Counted from the stretch's first letter, positions 49,500-58,906 are shown. The stretch: DNA of 64,000 bases from Polynucleobacter sp. 71A-WALBACH (GCF_018882365.1 NZ_JACVOP010000001.1:1096449-1160448), one strand, 5' to 3'. Program-made: numbers and translations. Notes: generated by a model from the letters alone, not told the origin.

Positions 49500-50906
49500 A
49501 TGGGAAGTATCAAACAAGACATTAAAGAGACGTATCTAGGCCTCATTGAGACTACTCAAGAGAAGTGGGGTGACTTTACGCAGTTCTTAAAAGAAGCCTG
49601 GCCTTTGTTGCTGTTTTTATTCCTCACGCTGATAGGGGTTTGGCTATACGCTGATCCACCACCACCCAGACATGTTGTGATAGCAACAGGACAACCCGGC
49701 GGGTCTTATGATGCCTTGGGCAAAAAATACGCTGCCTTCTTTGAGAAAAAAGGAATTACGCTTGAGCTTCTCTCGACTAAAGGTGCCCAAGAGAACATTG
49801 AATTTTTGGCGGATCGTAAAAATCCCGTGCAGGCTGCTTTTGTACAGGCAGGCGTATTTGATCCTCACGGTGTTCATGGGGTCCAATCTTTAGGAACCAT
49901 TTCTTATGATCCGATTTGGTTGTTCTATCGCGGAACCGAGGTAAAGGAAAATGATTTCCAGGAGATTAAAGCGCGGTCTCGTTATTTTCTAAATTCTAGG
50001 ATGTCCGTGGGCCAAAAAGGTAGCGGAACCTACGCTCAAGCTATACAAATTATGAGAGCCAATGGCTTTGAAGAGGGCGCCCATTTTCTTTATCTCTCTG
50101 GCGCAAAGTCCGTTGAAGCTTTGCAAAAAGGGGAGATTGATGCTGCGTTTATTGTCGATGCCTATGAGGCGCCCAACGTACAGACTCTCTTGGCGGATCC
50201 AAAATTGCATTTAGCTGCATTTCCTCGAGCAGAAGCGTATTCTCGCCTGTTGCCTTATATGCAAATTTTGAATGTTCCAACCGGCTCGTTTAGTTTGAAA
50301 CGTAACTTTCCCGCTACGGATATTAAGTTGATGGCCTCAACCACCAATTTACTTATTGATGACAGAATGCATCCGGCACTTCAATTTTTATTTTTAGAGG
50401 CTGCTCGCGAGATTAATGGGAGAGCCACTTTCTTTTCGGCGCATGGTGAGTTCCCTACCTTCAAAAATACTGGCCTTCCTGAAAGTCCAGTAGCGTTGCA
50501 TTATGAAAAAAATGGCTCGCCTTTACTGATGACCTATTTTCCATTCTGGCTGGCTGAGTTAATTAATCGCTTAGTGTTTGTATTCCTGCCATTCTGTGCA
50601 ATCGCCTATCCAGTACTTTTAACTCTGCCTGGCTATCGCAATAAGCGTATGCGTCGAAAGATCAATCAGCTATATGGAGTGTTGAAAACGTATGAGCAAG
50701 AGCTGACCGATAAATTCCAACCAGAAGCTAAAGATGAGTATCTTAAGAAGTTAGATCTACTGGAGTACCAAGCTCTTCAGCTAAAGGTTTCTAAGACGAT
50801 GTCTGGCGATTACTATGCCTTACGCACTAGCATTGACTATGTCCGCAACTGCCTGAATCGCGGAGTACACCCTTACCAATTCGAAGGGGAAAATGGTGGC
50901 GTATAG
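49500..50906 (+). CDS. TAXI family TRAP transporter substrate-binding protein, membrane-anchored
   Basis: Periplasmic receptor of the TAXI class, usually serving TRAP importers for carboxylates. One membrane helix near 35-52 (WPLLLFLFLTLIGVWLYA) leads to the binding domain (VVIATGQPGGSYDALGKKYA, FLADRKNPVQAAFVQAG, GQKGSGTYAQAIQIM). A second hydrophobic segment near 350-375 and a cytoplasmic coiled tail follow. The two anchors make it unlike a free receptor, and no TRAP membrane genes are adjacent. It is followed after 30 bases by a DUF3422 gene, perhaps one operon. Confidence 0.88.
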   Translation: MGSIKQDIKETYLGLIETTQEKWGDFTQFLKEAWPLLLFLFLTLIGVWLYADPPPPRHVVIATGQPGGSYDALGKKYAAFFEKKGITLELLSTKGAQENIEFLADRKNPVQAAFVQAGVFDPHGVHGVQSLGTISYDPIWLFYRGTEVKENDFQEIKARSRYFLNSRMSVGQKGSGTYAQAIQIMRANGFEEGAHFLYLSGAKSVEALQKGEIDAAFIVDAYEAPNVQTLLADPKLHLAAFPRAEAYSRLLPYMQILNVPTGSFSLKRNFPATDIKLMASTTNLLIDDRMHPALQFLFLEAAREINGRATFFSAHGEFPTFKNTGLPESPVALHYEKNGSPLLMTYFPFWLAELINRLVFVFLPFCAIAYPVLLTLPGYRNKRMRRKINQLYGVLKTYEQELTDKFQPEAKDEYLKKLDLLEYQALQLKVSKTMSGDYYALRTSIDYVRNCLNRGVHPYQFEGENGGV

Positions 50907-50936
50907 TTTGTTGATATCAATTAATACGTAACTCTT

Positions 50937-52292
50937 ATGAAACATTACGATCATCCCGCTCGAAAACAGTTGCACGAAGAAGTGCATGCTCGCCCTCCGA
51001 TTGCGCTTTGGCCAAACGAGAGGGTGCTGTCTCAATCCTTTTTGCTTGATGCAAATTCTCGTCAGACTCAGATTGAGTGGATTCAAAAGCTCAGTGCTGC
51101 ATTAGGTGCTACCAATGATCATGAACAAGACCATTCATTCAAAATATTAACCCTGGCGCCTGAGCCAGAGCGAGTTTTGATTAAATGGGAATTACATGGT
51201 GAGTTTGCAACTATTGCCGCGATCACACACAATCCCATCAAAATTACTGGACCATTGTTAGCGTCGCGCCTCGCTCTGGAAAAGAGTTTGGATAATTTAT
51301 TTCAAAGCCTAGGCTGCCCAACCATTGTTGAGGCAGGTGGCGAAAGAATTTCCGCATTAGATCTCGCATTTGAGCATCGTCCTCTTTTCGCAGAGGCTCA
51401 AGAGGTGTCTGCTATTTTTAGTGGAAATACCTTGCTGGGGAGCTATATCCTCTCGAGCAAGCAAGCTCAGCTATGGACGGATTTACGTTTGGATGAAGAT
51501 GGTTATATTTCTTACTTCATCCCACATGATATTTTGGGTTCACGGCAGGCTGGTCGCGTAGCGCGAGCACTTGCTGAGGCGGAAACCTATCGCATGGCCG
51601 CAATGATCGCCTTCCCAGTGGCTAAAAGTCTCTCCATGCCTCTCAGAAGCGCAGAGTCAGAATTAGCGGACCTCTCTAAAAACATTTCTCAACTGCAAAC
51701 TGAGTCAGGGGTACATACTGAAAAAGACGGTCAGTTTTTAGGTGAACTTTCTCATTTAGCCTCAAGAGCTGAGCAATGGATATCGGGCTATGGATTGCGT
51801 TTTACTGCTGCCGAGGCCTATAGTCAATTGCTAAGCAAAAACTTATATGAGTTGGCTGAGTCTCCGATTCCAGGCGTTCAATCCCTTTCCGAGTTTATGG
51901 ATCGTCGTTTTCAGCCCGCCATGGGCACCTGTATTTGGACTCAGCGCAGATTAAAAGAATTGTCTGATCGGATCTCAAGAACAACTCAGACCCTCAGGAC
52001 GCGAATCGAATTTGTGAATGAAGAGCAGACACAAAAATTGTTAGCGAGCATGGATCAGCGGGCGCGTCTGCAGTTGCGTCTGCAGGAAACAGTAGAGAGC
52101 CTTTCGGTTTTGGTGTTAACTTACTATGCGGTGAGCTTATTGGCCTATGTCGCCAAGGGTGGCAAAGAGGCTGGATTTGCTATTCATCCAGAAATCGTTG
52201 CTGCAATAGCCGCTCCAGTTGTGGCGATTATTTTCTTGTGGGTAAGTAAACGAAGGCGCAAGCGAATCGTTGAGATGGGTAAATCTTTGTAG
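50937..52292 (+). CDS. DUF3422 family membrane protein
   Basis: Member of the uncharacterised DUF3422 family. The diagnostic start is HYDHPARKQLHEEVHARPP. A large soluble part (to about residue 385) includes ADLSKNISQLQ coiled stretches and MDRRFQPAMGTCIWTQRRLKELSDRI. Two C-terminal helices follow (SLSVLVLTYYAVSLLAYVA and PEIVAAIAAPVVAIIFLWVS) with a basic tail. The topology resembles CorA-like or sensor-type membrane proteins, but no function is known. Confidence 0.9.
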   Translation: MKHYDHPARKQLHEEVHARPPIALWPNERVLSQSFLLDANSRQTQIEWIQKLSAALGATNDHEQDHSFKILTLAPEPERVLIKWELHGEFATIAAITHNPIKITGPLLASRLALEKSLDNLFQSLGCPTIVEAGGERISALDLAFEHRPLFAEAQEVSAIFSGNTLLGSYILSSKQAQLWTDLRLDEDGYISYFIPHDILGSRQAGRVARALAEAETYRMAAMIAFPVAKSLSMPLRSAESELADLSKNISQLQTESGVHTEKDGQFLGELSHLASRAEQWISGYGLRFTAAEAYSQLLSKNLYELAESPIPGVQSLSEFMDRRFQPAMGTCIWTQRRLKELSDRISRTTQTLRTRIEFVNEEQTQKLLASMDQRARLQLRLQETVESLSVLVLTYYAVSLLAYVAKGGKEAGFAIHPEIVAAIAAPVVAIIFLWVSKRRRKRIVEMGKSL

Positions 52293-52293
52293 G

Positions 52294-52327
52294 CATTAAA
52301 AAAGAGGCCGAGGCCTCTTTTTTAATG
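52294..52327. terminator. Bidirectional terminator between DUF3422 and fccB
   Basis: A 16-bp perfect inverted repeat with a two-base loop: an A-run and GAGGCC on the left, GGCCTC and a T-run on the right. It serves both convergent genes. Confidence 0.93.
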
Positions 52328-52341
52328 AGCTGAAATACTTT

Positions 52342-53619
52342 TTAACCCAAGCTATCGGCCCAGATATTGTGCGCCCAACCCCAAGCATAAACACCCTCAA
52401 GGGTAGATGGTGCAGGGGATAGACCACCAGAACCTGGAACAGTCTTAAAGGTTTTCTCGGCAGCGTTGTACTGATGAACGCTGGCAACGTGAACCACTTC
52501 GCGATCATTCACAAAGCTGTAGCAAGTGTTGGTTAAAACAGGGGCTGGATTCACTTCCCAAGCGCTCAACTCTGCAACGATGGCAGCGGCTGCCACTTTG
52601 GCATGTTGGTTAGCCATATGACCAGATTTTGGCATTGCTGGTGCAATCTGAATAGAGTCACCTAATACATGGATATCTTTGCGAGCAGTCGATTCAAAGT
52701 TCAGGAAGTTGACGTTCACCCATCGACCATTGGAATTGGCTAAACCAGTTTTAATAGCGATTTCGCCAGCAGACATTTGTGGCAGGACATTCAATACATC
52801 AGCCTTAACGTCATCCTCAACCTCGAGTTTGAGTGTTTTGGTTTTTGCATCGACGCCAACAACATTACTCTTTGGTCGATACTCGATAATTCCGGCGTAC
52901 TGTTCAGCCCACACCTTCTTAAATAGCGCCCCCTTAGATGTGACATCTTGGTTGGCATCCAAAATCAATACCTTGCCCTTGGGGTTGTGTTGCTTAAGGT
53001 AGTTTGCCACCTGGCAAGCACGCTCATAAGGCCCAGGAGGGCAGCGATAAGGGGCCTCTGGAATCGTGATGGCAACAGTGCCACCTTCGCGCATCGCCGC
53101 GATTTGCTTGTGCAAGGTAACAGTTTCTGGCCCTGCTTTCCAAGCTTGTAGAGTCACACCATCCTTGTTGGCTTGCGCAAGACCCTCAATGCTTTTGAAG
53201 TTGAGTGAAACGCCAGGAGACACTACTGCCTTGTCGTAACGCAAGGTTTTTCCTGAGGCAAGAGTGACAGTTTTCTTATCCGGATCAATGCTGCTTACGC
53301 TGTCTTGAATAATCTTGATACCATGACGCTTGCTGAGAGTGTCGTAAGGAGAGGTGATTTCGGCTAGAGTACGCGAGCCACCAACGACTAAATTGGACAT
53401 TGGGCAAGAAATAAACGAGGTATTCGGCTCAATGAGAGTCACTCGCGCAGTGTTATTGGAAAACAGGCGTAAATATTTAGCAGCCGTAGCGCCGCCATAT
53501 CCGCCGCCAATCACTAGGATTTCTGCTTTTTGTAAATTAGCTGCTTTTGCTTGAGTTGATAGGCCTGCAAGTAGGCCCACTGCTGCAGCGCTCTGACCTA
53601 TAAAATGTCGACGATCCAT
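52342..53619 (-). CDS. fccB: Flavocytochrome c sulfide dehydrogenase, flavoprotein subunit
   Basis: Periplasmic FAD enzyme that oxidises sulfide and passes electrons to a cytochrome c subunit. A twin-arginine-like signal (MDRRHFIGQSAAAVGLLAGLS) precedes the FAD motif ILVIGGGYGGATAAKYL. The Cys in FISCPMSNLV aligns with the covalent-flavin Cys of Allochromatium FccB. The two redox cysteines are in YRCPPGPYERA and in NTCYS. 425 residues is full length. It follows the cytochrome gene by nine bases. Role: sulfide oxidation or detoxification; the SoxF label is an alternative name for the same family. Confidence 0.92.
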   Translation of the reverse strand: MDRRHFIGQSAAAVGLLAGLSTQAKAANLQKAEILVIGGGYGGATAAKYLRLFSNNTARVTLIEPNTSFISCPMSNLVVGGSRTLAEITSPYDTLSKRHGIKIIQDSVSSIDPDKKTVTLASGKTLRYDKAVVSPGVSLNFKSIEGLAQANKDGVTLQAWKAGPETVTLHKQIAAMREGGTVAITIPEAPYRCPPGPYERACQVANYLKQHNPKGKVLILDANQDVTSKGALFKKVWAEQYAGIIEYRPKSNVVGVDAKTKTLKLEVEDDVKADVLNVLPQMSAGEIAIKTGLANSNGRWVNVNFLNFESTARKDIHVLGDSIQIAPAMPKSGHMANQHAKVAAAAIVAELSAWEVNPAPVLTNTCYSFVNDREVVHVASVHQYNAAEKTFKTVPGSGGLSPAPSTLEGVYAWGWAHNIWADSLG

Positions 53620-53628
53620 GGCGCCTCC

Positions 53629-53958
53629 TTATTGTTTCTTGCCAAGTTGATTGGCAATAGTAGTGAGTTGTTCGTCTGTATAGCCTTTGGCAAGTTGCGG
53701 CATGATGGTGCCTTCGCGTGCGCCAGACTTAAATGCTTTCAACTGAGTGAGCATTTGTTCGCTAGTCAGGGTATTGATCAGTGGCATACCACCATCAACT
53801 ACACCCTTACCATCTGTTCCATGACAATTAGCACAGGTAGCGGCAAGGCTGCGCTTATACAGTTGGTCCGCAGTTTGTGCGGAGCTGAGCCCGCTCCACT
53901 GGCTTAAGCCAATGAGGGTGCTGGCCACCAAAATAGGTTTTAAATACTTCACTTGCAT
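53629..53958 (-). CDS. fccA: Class I cytochrome c, partner of FccB
   Basis: Small periplasmic cytochrome with one heme site, CANCH, followed by GTDGKGV, and the axial Met probably in TIMPQLAKG. The signal peptide ends near SSAQ. It is monoheme (109 residues), unlike the diheme FccA of purple sulfur bacteria but like SoxE-type or other short partners. The frame opens at 53973; ATG 53958 has GGAG eight bases before it, so I chose that start. First gene of the fccAB unit. Confidence 0.88.
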   Translation of the reverse strand: MQVKYLKPILVASTLIGLSQWSGLSSAQTADQLYKRSLAATCANCHGTDGKGVVDGGMPLINTLTSEQMLTQLKAFKSGAREGTIMPQLAKGYTDEQLTTIANQLGKKQ

Positions 53959-54147
53959 AGGGATAATCTCCATCTTACCTACAGCTGTTCTTGGGATGAT
54001 GCTGAATGACTCTATCTTAATCAGATGGGGTCGGGATTGGTGGTTTTACTTAGATTGATTTTCAATAAGCTCAGAAGAAAAAACGAGGTTGAGGATATTG
54101 TCGCTGACAGTTTTTGGCTTTTGCCATAAGACCTATAAACTAGCGGT

Positions 54148-55869
54148 ATGCGAGGCTCTTTTACCTACCGAAATGCAATTTTTATCCTATTTTTAGCGAT
54201 ATTCACATACTTATATGGTTTGGATAGTCGCTTTGCGCCTAAGAATGGGGATGAGTATCCCTATATGCACATCGTCAGGATGACGGCCGATGCCGGAGCT
54301 TGGTTGCCCCTGCAATCCGAGATGGACGGCATTAAAAATACTAAGCCTCCTTTAGTATTTTGGGAGGGTATAGCTAGTACCGCTTGGGGAAGCGACTGGA
54401 CACTCCTAGCACTGCGTTGGCCTAGTGTTTTGTATACCGGCTTAACAGCATTTTTCTTATTTCTGGCGGTATCTCGCTTTAGTGGCAAAAAACAAACTGG
54501 CTTATTGGCATCATTGGTATGGCTTTCTTTTTTTGCGACTTATCGCTATGGCCGCCCATTTCTGACGGACCCTCCTGAAGTATTTTGGTTGAGCTTGCCA
54601 TTTTTCGCACTGCTTTATTGGGGTAGGACTGCGTTTGAATCCAAACTACTCTTTCCCTTATTGGCGGGCGCCTGTTTTGGTATGGCCTTATTGTCAAAGT
54701 CTTTTGCTTATATTGTTCCTGCTGGATTTGCCTTAGGATTGTTTTACTCGCGCTGGCGTGAGTGGAGTATCCCTAAGGTCTTATTGCAAGACTTTTATAA
54801 AGTGGTGTTGACTGCTGTTCTAGCCTTAGGTGTGTTTGCCCTCTGGTTTGTGCTTGATCCATTTCCAGAGGCGGTCTGGAAAGAATTTGTTCTGGGTGAG
54901 AACGCGGGTAAATTCGAGGCACGCAGCTCCAATTACCTTCTAGATTTTGTGCGTGGTGGTGACAGCATCTGGATGTTGACTATCACGACTCTGGCTAACG
55001 CTGGGCTGTTCACCTTTGTATTAATCTCCGCTTTGATTGAATGTTGGCGAGAGCGGCGTTTCATTTCGCTTGAAGAGGGCTTGTTGTTGCTCTTAGTCTT
55101 AGCCTTTTTTATCGTATTTAGTTTGCCAAGTCAGCGCTCTGGTCGATACCTACTGCCAGTGATGCCGGCATTTGCCGCTTTGATCGCAATGTATTGGGAG
55201 CGGCTACCTTTGTGGGGGTTTCGGATTGCGCTGTTACTGCAGTTGATACTACTCTCGGCTCTCGCTTGGGTTGGTGGAAATTTACAGCTATCAAACTTTC
55301 TAGGCCAGTCTGGTATCTGGAATTATTCAGCGTGGCATTGGGGCTTCATGGTATTTGCGATTGCCATGTTATTACTGGGCATATTCAATCGAGAGCGTAG
55401 CAAGGCATTCGCTTTAGCGGGATGCTTTCTTTGTTATTGCGCGCTCACTAGTAGCTTGTCACCTCTTGAGGGTGCTTTAGGTCGATATCCGCAATCCACC
55501 ATTCAGACTGTTGCTGGGCAAGATGTTTGGGTTCCTTGTGACTATCGCGCGAAGGATGAAGAATATCGACTCCTATTACCCGGCGCCTTATTGCATGGTT
55601 ATTTGGCAAAGGATGCGAACCAAATTGATTTGCTAAGTAGTACTTATCCTTTAGTGGCAATACAGTCGCCGATAGGCGTAGAGCCTACACTTTGTGATTC
55701 TTGCAAGATAGTGGGTAAGCGTATGGAGATGCGGGCCCGTCATTCTGATGCTGAGATCCAGGCGATACTCAGAGGCCATATTGGAGAACATCTGTTTGTG
55801 AATGAATATTTAGTTTCTACGCCTGCAACGATTGCCTTGCCATTGTCCGGTAAGGATGCGTGTCGATGA
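54148..55869 (+). CDS. ArnT-like membrane glycosyltransferase
   Basis: Polytopic GT-C fold transferase (GT83, dolichyl-phosphate-mannose mannosyltransferase superfamily) using polyprenyl-phosphate sugars in the periplasm. The first periplasmic loop has the catalytic acid region DSRFAPKNGDEYPYMHIVRMT, in part, and the downstream motif KPPLVFWEGIAS is typical. About 11-12 helices follow, with a C-terminal soluble part (about 440-570). It may decorate lipid A or another envelope glycan; the sugar is unknown. The sialidase-like gene starts within its stop codon (ATGA overlap). Confidence 0.88.
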   Translation: MRGSFTYRNAIFILFLAIFTYLYGLDSRFAPKNGDEYPYMHIVRMTADAGAWLPLQSEMDGIKNTKPPLVFWEGIASTAWGSDWTLLALRWPSVLYTGLTAFFLFLAVSRFSGKKQTGLLASLVWLSFFATYRYGRPFLTDPPEVFWLSLPFFALLYWGRTAFESKLLFPLLAGACFGMALLSKSFAYIVPAGFALGLFYSRWREWSIPKVLLQDFYKVVLTAVLALGVFALWFVLDPFPEAVWKEFVLGENAGKFEARSSNYLLDFVRGGDSIWMLTITTLANAGLFTFVLISALIECWRERRFISLEEGLLLLLVLAFFIVFSLPSQRSGRYLLPVMPAFAALIAMYWERLPLWGFRIALLLQLILLSALAWVGGNLQLSNFLGQSGIWNYSAWHWGFMVFAIAMLLLGIFNRERSKAFALAGCFLCYCALTSSLSPLEGALGRYPQSTIQTVAGQDVWVPCDYRAKDEEYRLLLPGALLHGYLAKDANQIDLLSSTYPLVAIQSPIGVEPTLCDSCKIVGKRMEMRARHSDAEIQAILRGHIGEHLFVNEYLVSTPATIALPLSGKDACR

Positions 55870-57113
55870 GCCGCGTTATTGCCCTGTGTTTTTTATTACT
55901 TGCCTCAGTATTGGGTTATCTACATATCGATAGTCGTCCAGCATGGGTCCCATTTGCAAGCAATTCTTCCGCTGGTAATCCTATTGAACTGGATGCTTCA
56001 ACAGAGTCATCTGAGGGTAGTGCGGCAGCAAAGGCCTTAAAAAGCCCTACGCCAGTAAAACTTATTCAGCCAAGTCTGCGAATGGATTGGCTGCCAGATA
56101 CTGGAGCTCCTTCAGTACATGCGGCCTCTTTAATTGCGCTTAAGGATGGCTCGGTAAGAGCCTTCTGGTTTGCGGGAAGCCGAGAAGGTGCGCCAGACGT
56201 AGTGATCAATACGGCTAGCTTTGATCCGCAGGCGTCCAGGTGGAGCGCCCCGACTGTTGTGATGGATCGGGTCAGTGCGGAAAAAGGTTTATCACGTTAC
56301 ATTGCTAAGTTAGGCAACCCCGTTCCAGCAAGAATGGCTGATGGACGCATACAGTTATTTTTTGTCACTGTTTCTATTGGAGGCTGGGCTGGTAGCTCCA
56401 TCTCAACGGTGATTTCAGATGATGAAGGTTTAACTTGGGGTCAGCCTCAGCGCTTAATTAGCTCGCCCTTAATTAATTTGAGCACCTTAGTGAAATCTCC
56501 AGCGATGTCTTTTGCTGATGGGCGCCTGGGTTTGCCGGCTTACCACGAGTGGATTGGTCGCTTTGGAGAGTTCCTGAGAATCGATGTGAGTCAGGTGATT
56601 GATAAACGACGCATGAGCTCTGGCAGGGGTGCGATTCAGCCCGTAGTCTTTTCTGATGGGCCACAAGAGGCAAGCGCTTTTTTTCGTCAAACTCGATCAA
56701 GCTCTCAGCTAAAGCAAATTCCAGCAAGTGAAACTAAGGACGCTGGGCAGTCTTGGGTGCTTACAAAAGATCTCGAGATACCCAATCCGAATTCCGCTCT
56801 TGCCGCGCTTACTTTAGCGAATGGTACGAGATTGATGGTGCTTAATAATATTGAGGCAGGGCGCTATCGATTGGTGATGGTGGTGCGCGAACCAGACTCC
56901 TCCCAGTGGCAGGTAATCCAAGTTCTTGAAGATGATGAATCCCTGTCCAATAATGAGCGTCGAGAATTTTCTTACCCGTATTTAATTTCTACCAATGGTG
57001 AAGATGCTCACTTAGTCTATACCTGGGATAGAAAAAAGATTAGACATGTTTACTTTCCAGCTGCCTGGTTTAAATATGCCCTAAGCAGCCTTAAAGAAAA
57101 GGAAGTGCAATGA
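55866..57113 (+). CDS. Sialidase-like (BNR repeat) protein
   Basis: Exported or N-anchored beta-propeller of the exo-alpha-sialidase-like family (COG4409/BNR_2). An N-terminal helix (VIALCFLLLASVLGYLHI) precedes Asp-box motifs SDDEGLTWG and TKDAGQSWV. The FWFAGSREGAPDVVI strand is the usual arginine-bearing start of the propeller. 415 residues. ATG 55866 overlaps the ArnT-like stop and has AAGGA nine bases before it; GTG 55860 is less likely. True sialidase activity is doubtful without sialic acid genes; a glycan hydrolase or binding role is a safer reading. Confidence 0.85.
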   Translation: MSRVIALCFLLLASVLGYLHIDSRPAWVPFASNSSAGNPIELDASTESSEGSAAAKALKSPTPVKLIQPSLRMDWLPDTGAPSVHAASLIALKDGSVRAFWFAGSREGAPDVVINTASFDPQASRWSAPTVVMDRVSAEKGLSRYIAKLGNPVPARMADGRIQLFFVTVSIGGWAGSSISTVISDDEGLTWGQPQRLISSPLINLSTLVKSPAMSFADGRLGLPAYHEWIGRFGEFLRIDVSQVIDKRRMSSGRGAIQPVVFSDGPQEASAFFRQTRSSSQLKQIPASETKDAGQSWVLTKDLEIPNPNSALAALTLANGTRLMVLNNIEAGRYRLVMVVREPDSSQWQVIQVLEDDESLSNNERREFSYPYLISTNGEDAHLVYTWDRKKIRHVYFPAAWFKYALSSLKEKEVQ

Positions 57114-57733
57114 TGACCTCGTACCTCCAACTTATTGCTCTTTTAGAAATGTCGCTTACTTGCGCAGTGGTGTTGATTATTCTCTTGCAAAAACTAGCTT
57201 CACTAGAGATTCCTTTTGTAGCGCGAGTGGCTTTAGTTCTGCTATTAACGAATCTGTTTTTCTGGCCGTTGGGGATGTCGCTGGAATTACCCTTGTCTGC
57301 ATATGTGCGCGGCGTGACAGGGGATCTCAGTGTGGTGACTATGCTTTTGTTGTGGAGTGCCATACTTCCTTCCGCCAAAAAGACGCCTCTTGGATTTAAG
57401 GTGCCATTGGCGCTGATCGCGATGGTGTTTTATCCCTTTGCGCTTGGTCTTGGAATGATAGATCCTTATGCATGGGGTTATGGTTCGATTAGTTTCTTGA
57501 TTGCCGTAGTTCTCTTTGCAGTTATCTGTGGTCTAGTTGGTTGGGTGAAGGGTGTCTGGATCCTCTCCTTTGCGATCATTGCTTGGGCGGCGCATTGGCA
57601 TGAATCAGCAAATCTCTGGGACTATCTCTTAGATCCTTTCTTGGCTATTTGGGCTCTATTTGCGATTCCCAATGCAATGTATCTCAAGCGTCGTGAGAAG
57701 GCGCAGTCAGGCTATCTCTTTAGGGCGGGCTGA
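57110..57733 (+). CDS. Polytopic membrane protein of the glycan trio, unknown function
   Basis: 207 residues with six or seven hydrophobic helices and no recognised motif; the basic C-terminus (KRREKAQSGYLF) suggests a cytoplasmic tail. Its ATG overlaps the sialidase-like stop as ATGA, with GGAAG before it. All three genes of this unit are therefore translationally coupled and should be needed in fixed proportion. It might be a flippase-like or partner subunit for the transferase (inference). A strong terminator lies 70 bases beyond. Confidence 0.78.
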   Translation: MMTSYLQLIALLEMSLTCAVVLIILLQKLASLEIPFVARVALVLLLTNLFFWPLGMSLELPLSAYVRGVTGDLSVVTMLLLWSAILPSAKKTPLGFKVPLALIAMVFYPFALGLGMIDPYAWGYGSISFLIAVVLFAVICGLVGWVKGVWILSFAIIAWAAHWHESANLWDYLLDPFLAIWALFAIPNAMYLKRREKAQSGYLFRAG

Positions 57734-57805
57734 TCTTCGGTCGGGCACTGAGTCAATTAATTCAATAGTGCAATTTCAGTAGTGCAACAACAAATCTTTA
57801 GATAA

Positions 57806-57836
57806 CAAAAAAGCCAGCAGAGCGCTGGCTTTTTTG
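57806..57836. terminator. Bidirectional terminator after the glycan trio
   Basis: The stem AAGCCAGC/GCTGGCTT with loop AGAGC is flanked by A- and T-runs. It separates the rightward glycan unit from the leftward tripartite receptor gene. Confidence 0.92.
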
Positions 57837-57854
57837 TTTGCTGCTATTCCGGAA

Positions 57855-58847
57855 TTAATCTGGAATATTGGATTTACGAATCACTGGTCCCCAGACGTTG
57901 ATTTCTTTCTCAAGGTGATCTTTGAGGCCTTTGGCGGATACTTTATCCATCGGCACGATGTCAATGTTGGAATCATTTAAACGCTTTTGAACGTCTGGCG
58001 TGTTCAATGCCTTCTTAAGGGCAGCATTGAGCTTGTCTAGTACTGGCTGTGGAGTGCCTTTTGGAGCATATACACCATGCCATACTTTTACTTCAAAGCC
58101 TTTCAGGCCTTGTTCGTTCAAAGTTGGAACATTCGGAATTGCAGGTAAACGCTTCATGGTTGTTGTGCCAAATGCTTTTACACGGCCATCCTTAATATAG
58201 GGAATCGTCTGTGTAGTTTGATCGCACAAGAGGTCAACTTGACCGCCCAAGAGATCGGTCAAAGCCGGGCCAGTACCTTTGTAAGGGATATTGGTTAACT
58301 TGACGCCTAGACGACTCTGAAATAATAGGCCGCACAATTGTGATACCGCACCAGGACCAGCATTAGCCATTGTTACTTTTGAGCCATTAGCCTTGATATA
58401 CGCTTCGAGTTCTTTGAAGTTATTTGCTGGCAAATCTTTTTTACCAAGCAACACCATTGGCACATCAGCAACCTGACCGATGTAATCAAAGCTAGTCATT
58501 GGGTCATACGGAAGTTTGTCGTACAGCGCGTTTGCCGTAGCCATGCCCATATGGTGAATATAAATTGTGTAGCCATCTGGAGCTGCACGAGCTACCTTAG
58601 TGGAGGCAATAGTACCGCCAGCGCCAGGAACGTTCTCCACGACCACTGTTTGACCTAAGGCTTGACCCATTGGTACGGCTATCAAGCGCGCAATTGTGTC
58701 GGTAGGGCCACCAGCTGCAAAGGGCACAACCAATTGAATGGATTTAGTGGGCCAGTCCTTCTGGGCGGATGCAATATTGCTACCCAATAATGTGCCGGCG
58801 CTGACAACTGCAGCTATTCCAGCGAAAAGGGTATTCTTTAATTTCAT
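57855..58847 (-). CDS. Tripartite tricarboxylate transporter receptor (Bug family)
   Basis: Periplasmic solute receptor of the Bug/TctC family, abundant in Burkholderiales and binding carboxylates. A signal peptide ends near residue 29 (SNIASAQ). Then KDWPTKSIQLVVPFAAGGPTDTIARLI-type family start, the two-loop ligand site near VVVENVPGAGG, and a C-terminal KLNAALKKALNTPDVQKRL. No membrane genes tctA/tctB adjoin it. It lies last in a run of - strand genes for CoA-ester and dicarboxylate chemistry, which suggests a related organic acid as ligand (inference). Confidence 0.92.
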   Translation of the reverse strand: MKLKNTLFAGIAAVVSAGTLLGSNIASAQKDWPTKSIQLVVPFAAGGPTDTIARLIAVPMGQALGQTVVVENVPGAGGTIASTKVARAAPDGYTIYIHHMGMATANALYDKLPYDPMTSFDYIGQVADVPMVLLGKKDLPANNFKELEAYIKANGSKVTMANAGPGAVSQLCGLLFQSRLGVKLTNIPYKGTGPALTDLLGGQVDLLCDQTTQTIPYIKDGRVKAFGTTTMKRLPAIPNVPTLNEQGLKGFEVKVWHGVYAPKGTPQPVLDKLNAALKKALNTPDVQKRLNDSNIDIVPMDKVSAKGLKDHLEKEINVWGPVIRKSNIPD

Positions 58848-58906
58848 TTAAGTCTCCGTTAATGTGTAATGCATGCTAATTTTGCCACCTTTAAATGCTA
58901 TCGGTT

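Noticed and set aside
55866-57113. True sialidase activity and a sialic acid pathway.
   Set aside because: No nan or neu genes in the window. The Asp-box propeller alone does not prove the activity.
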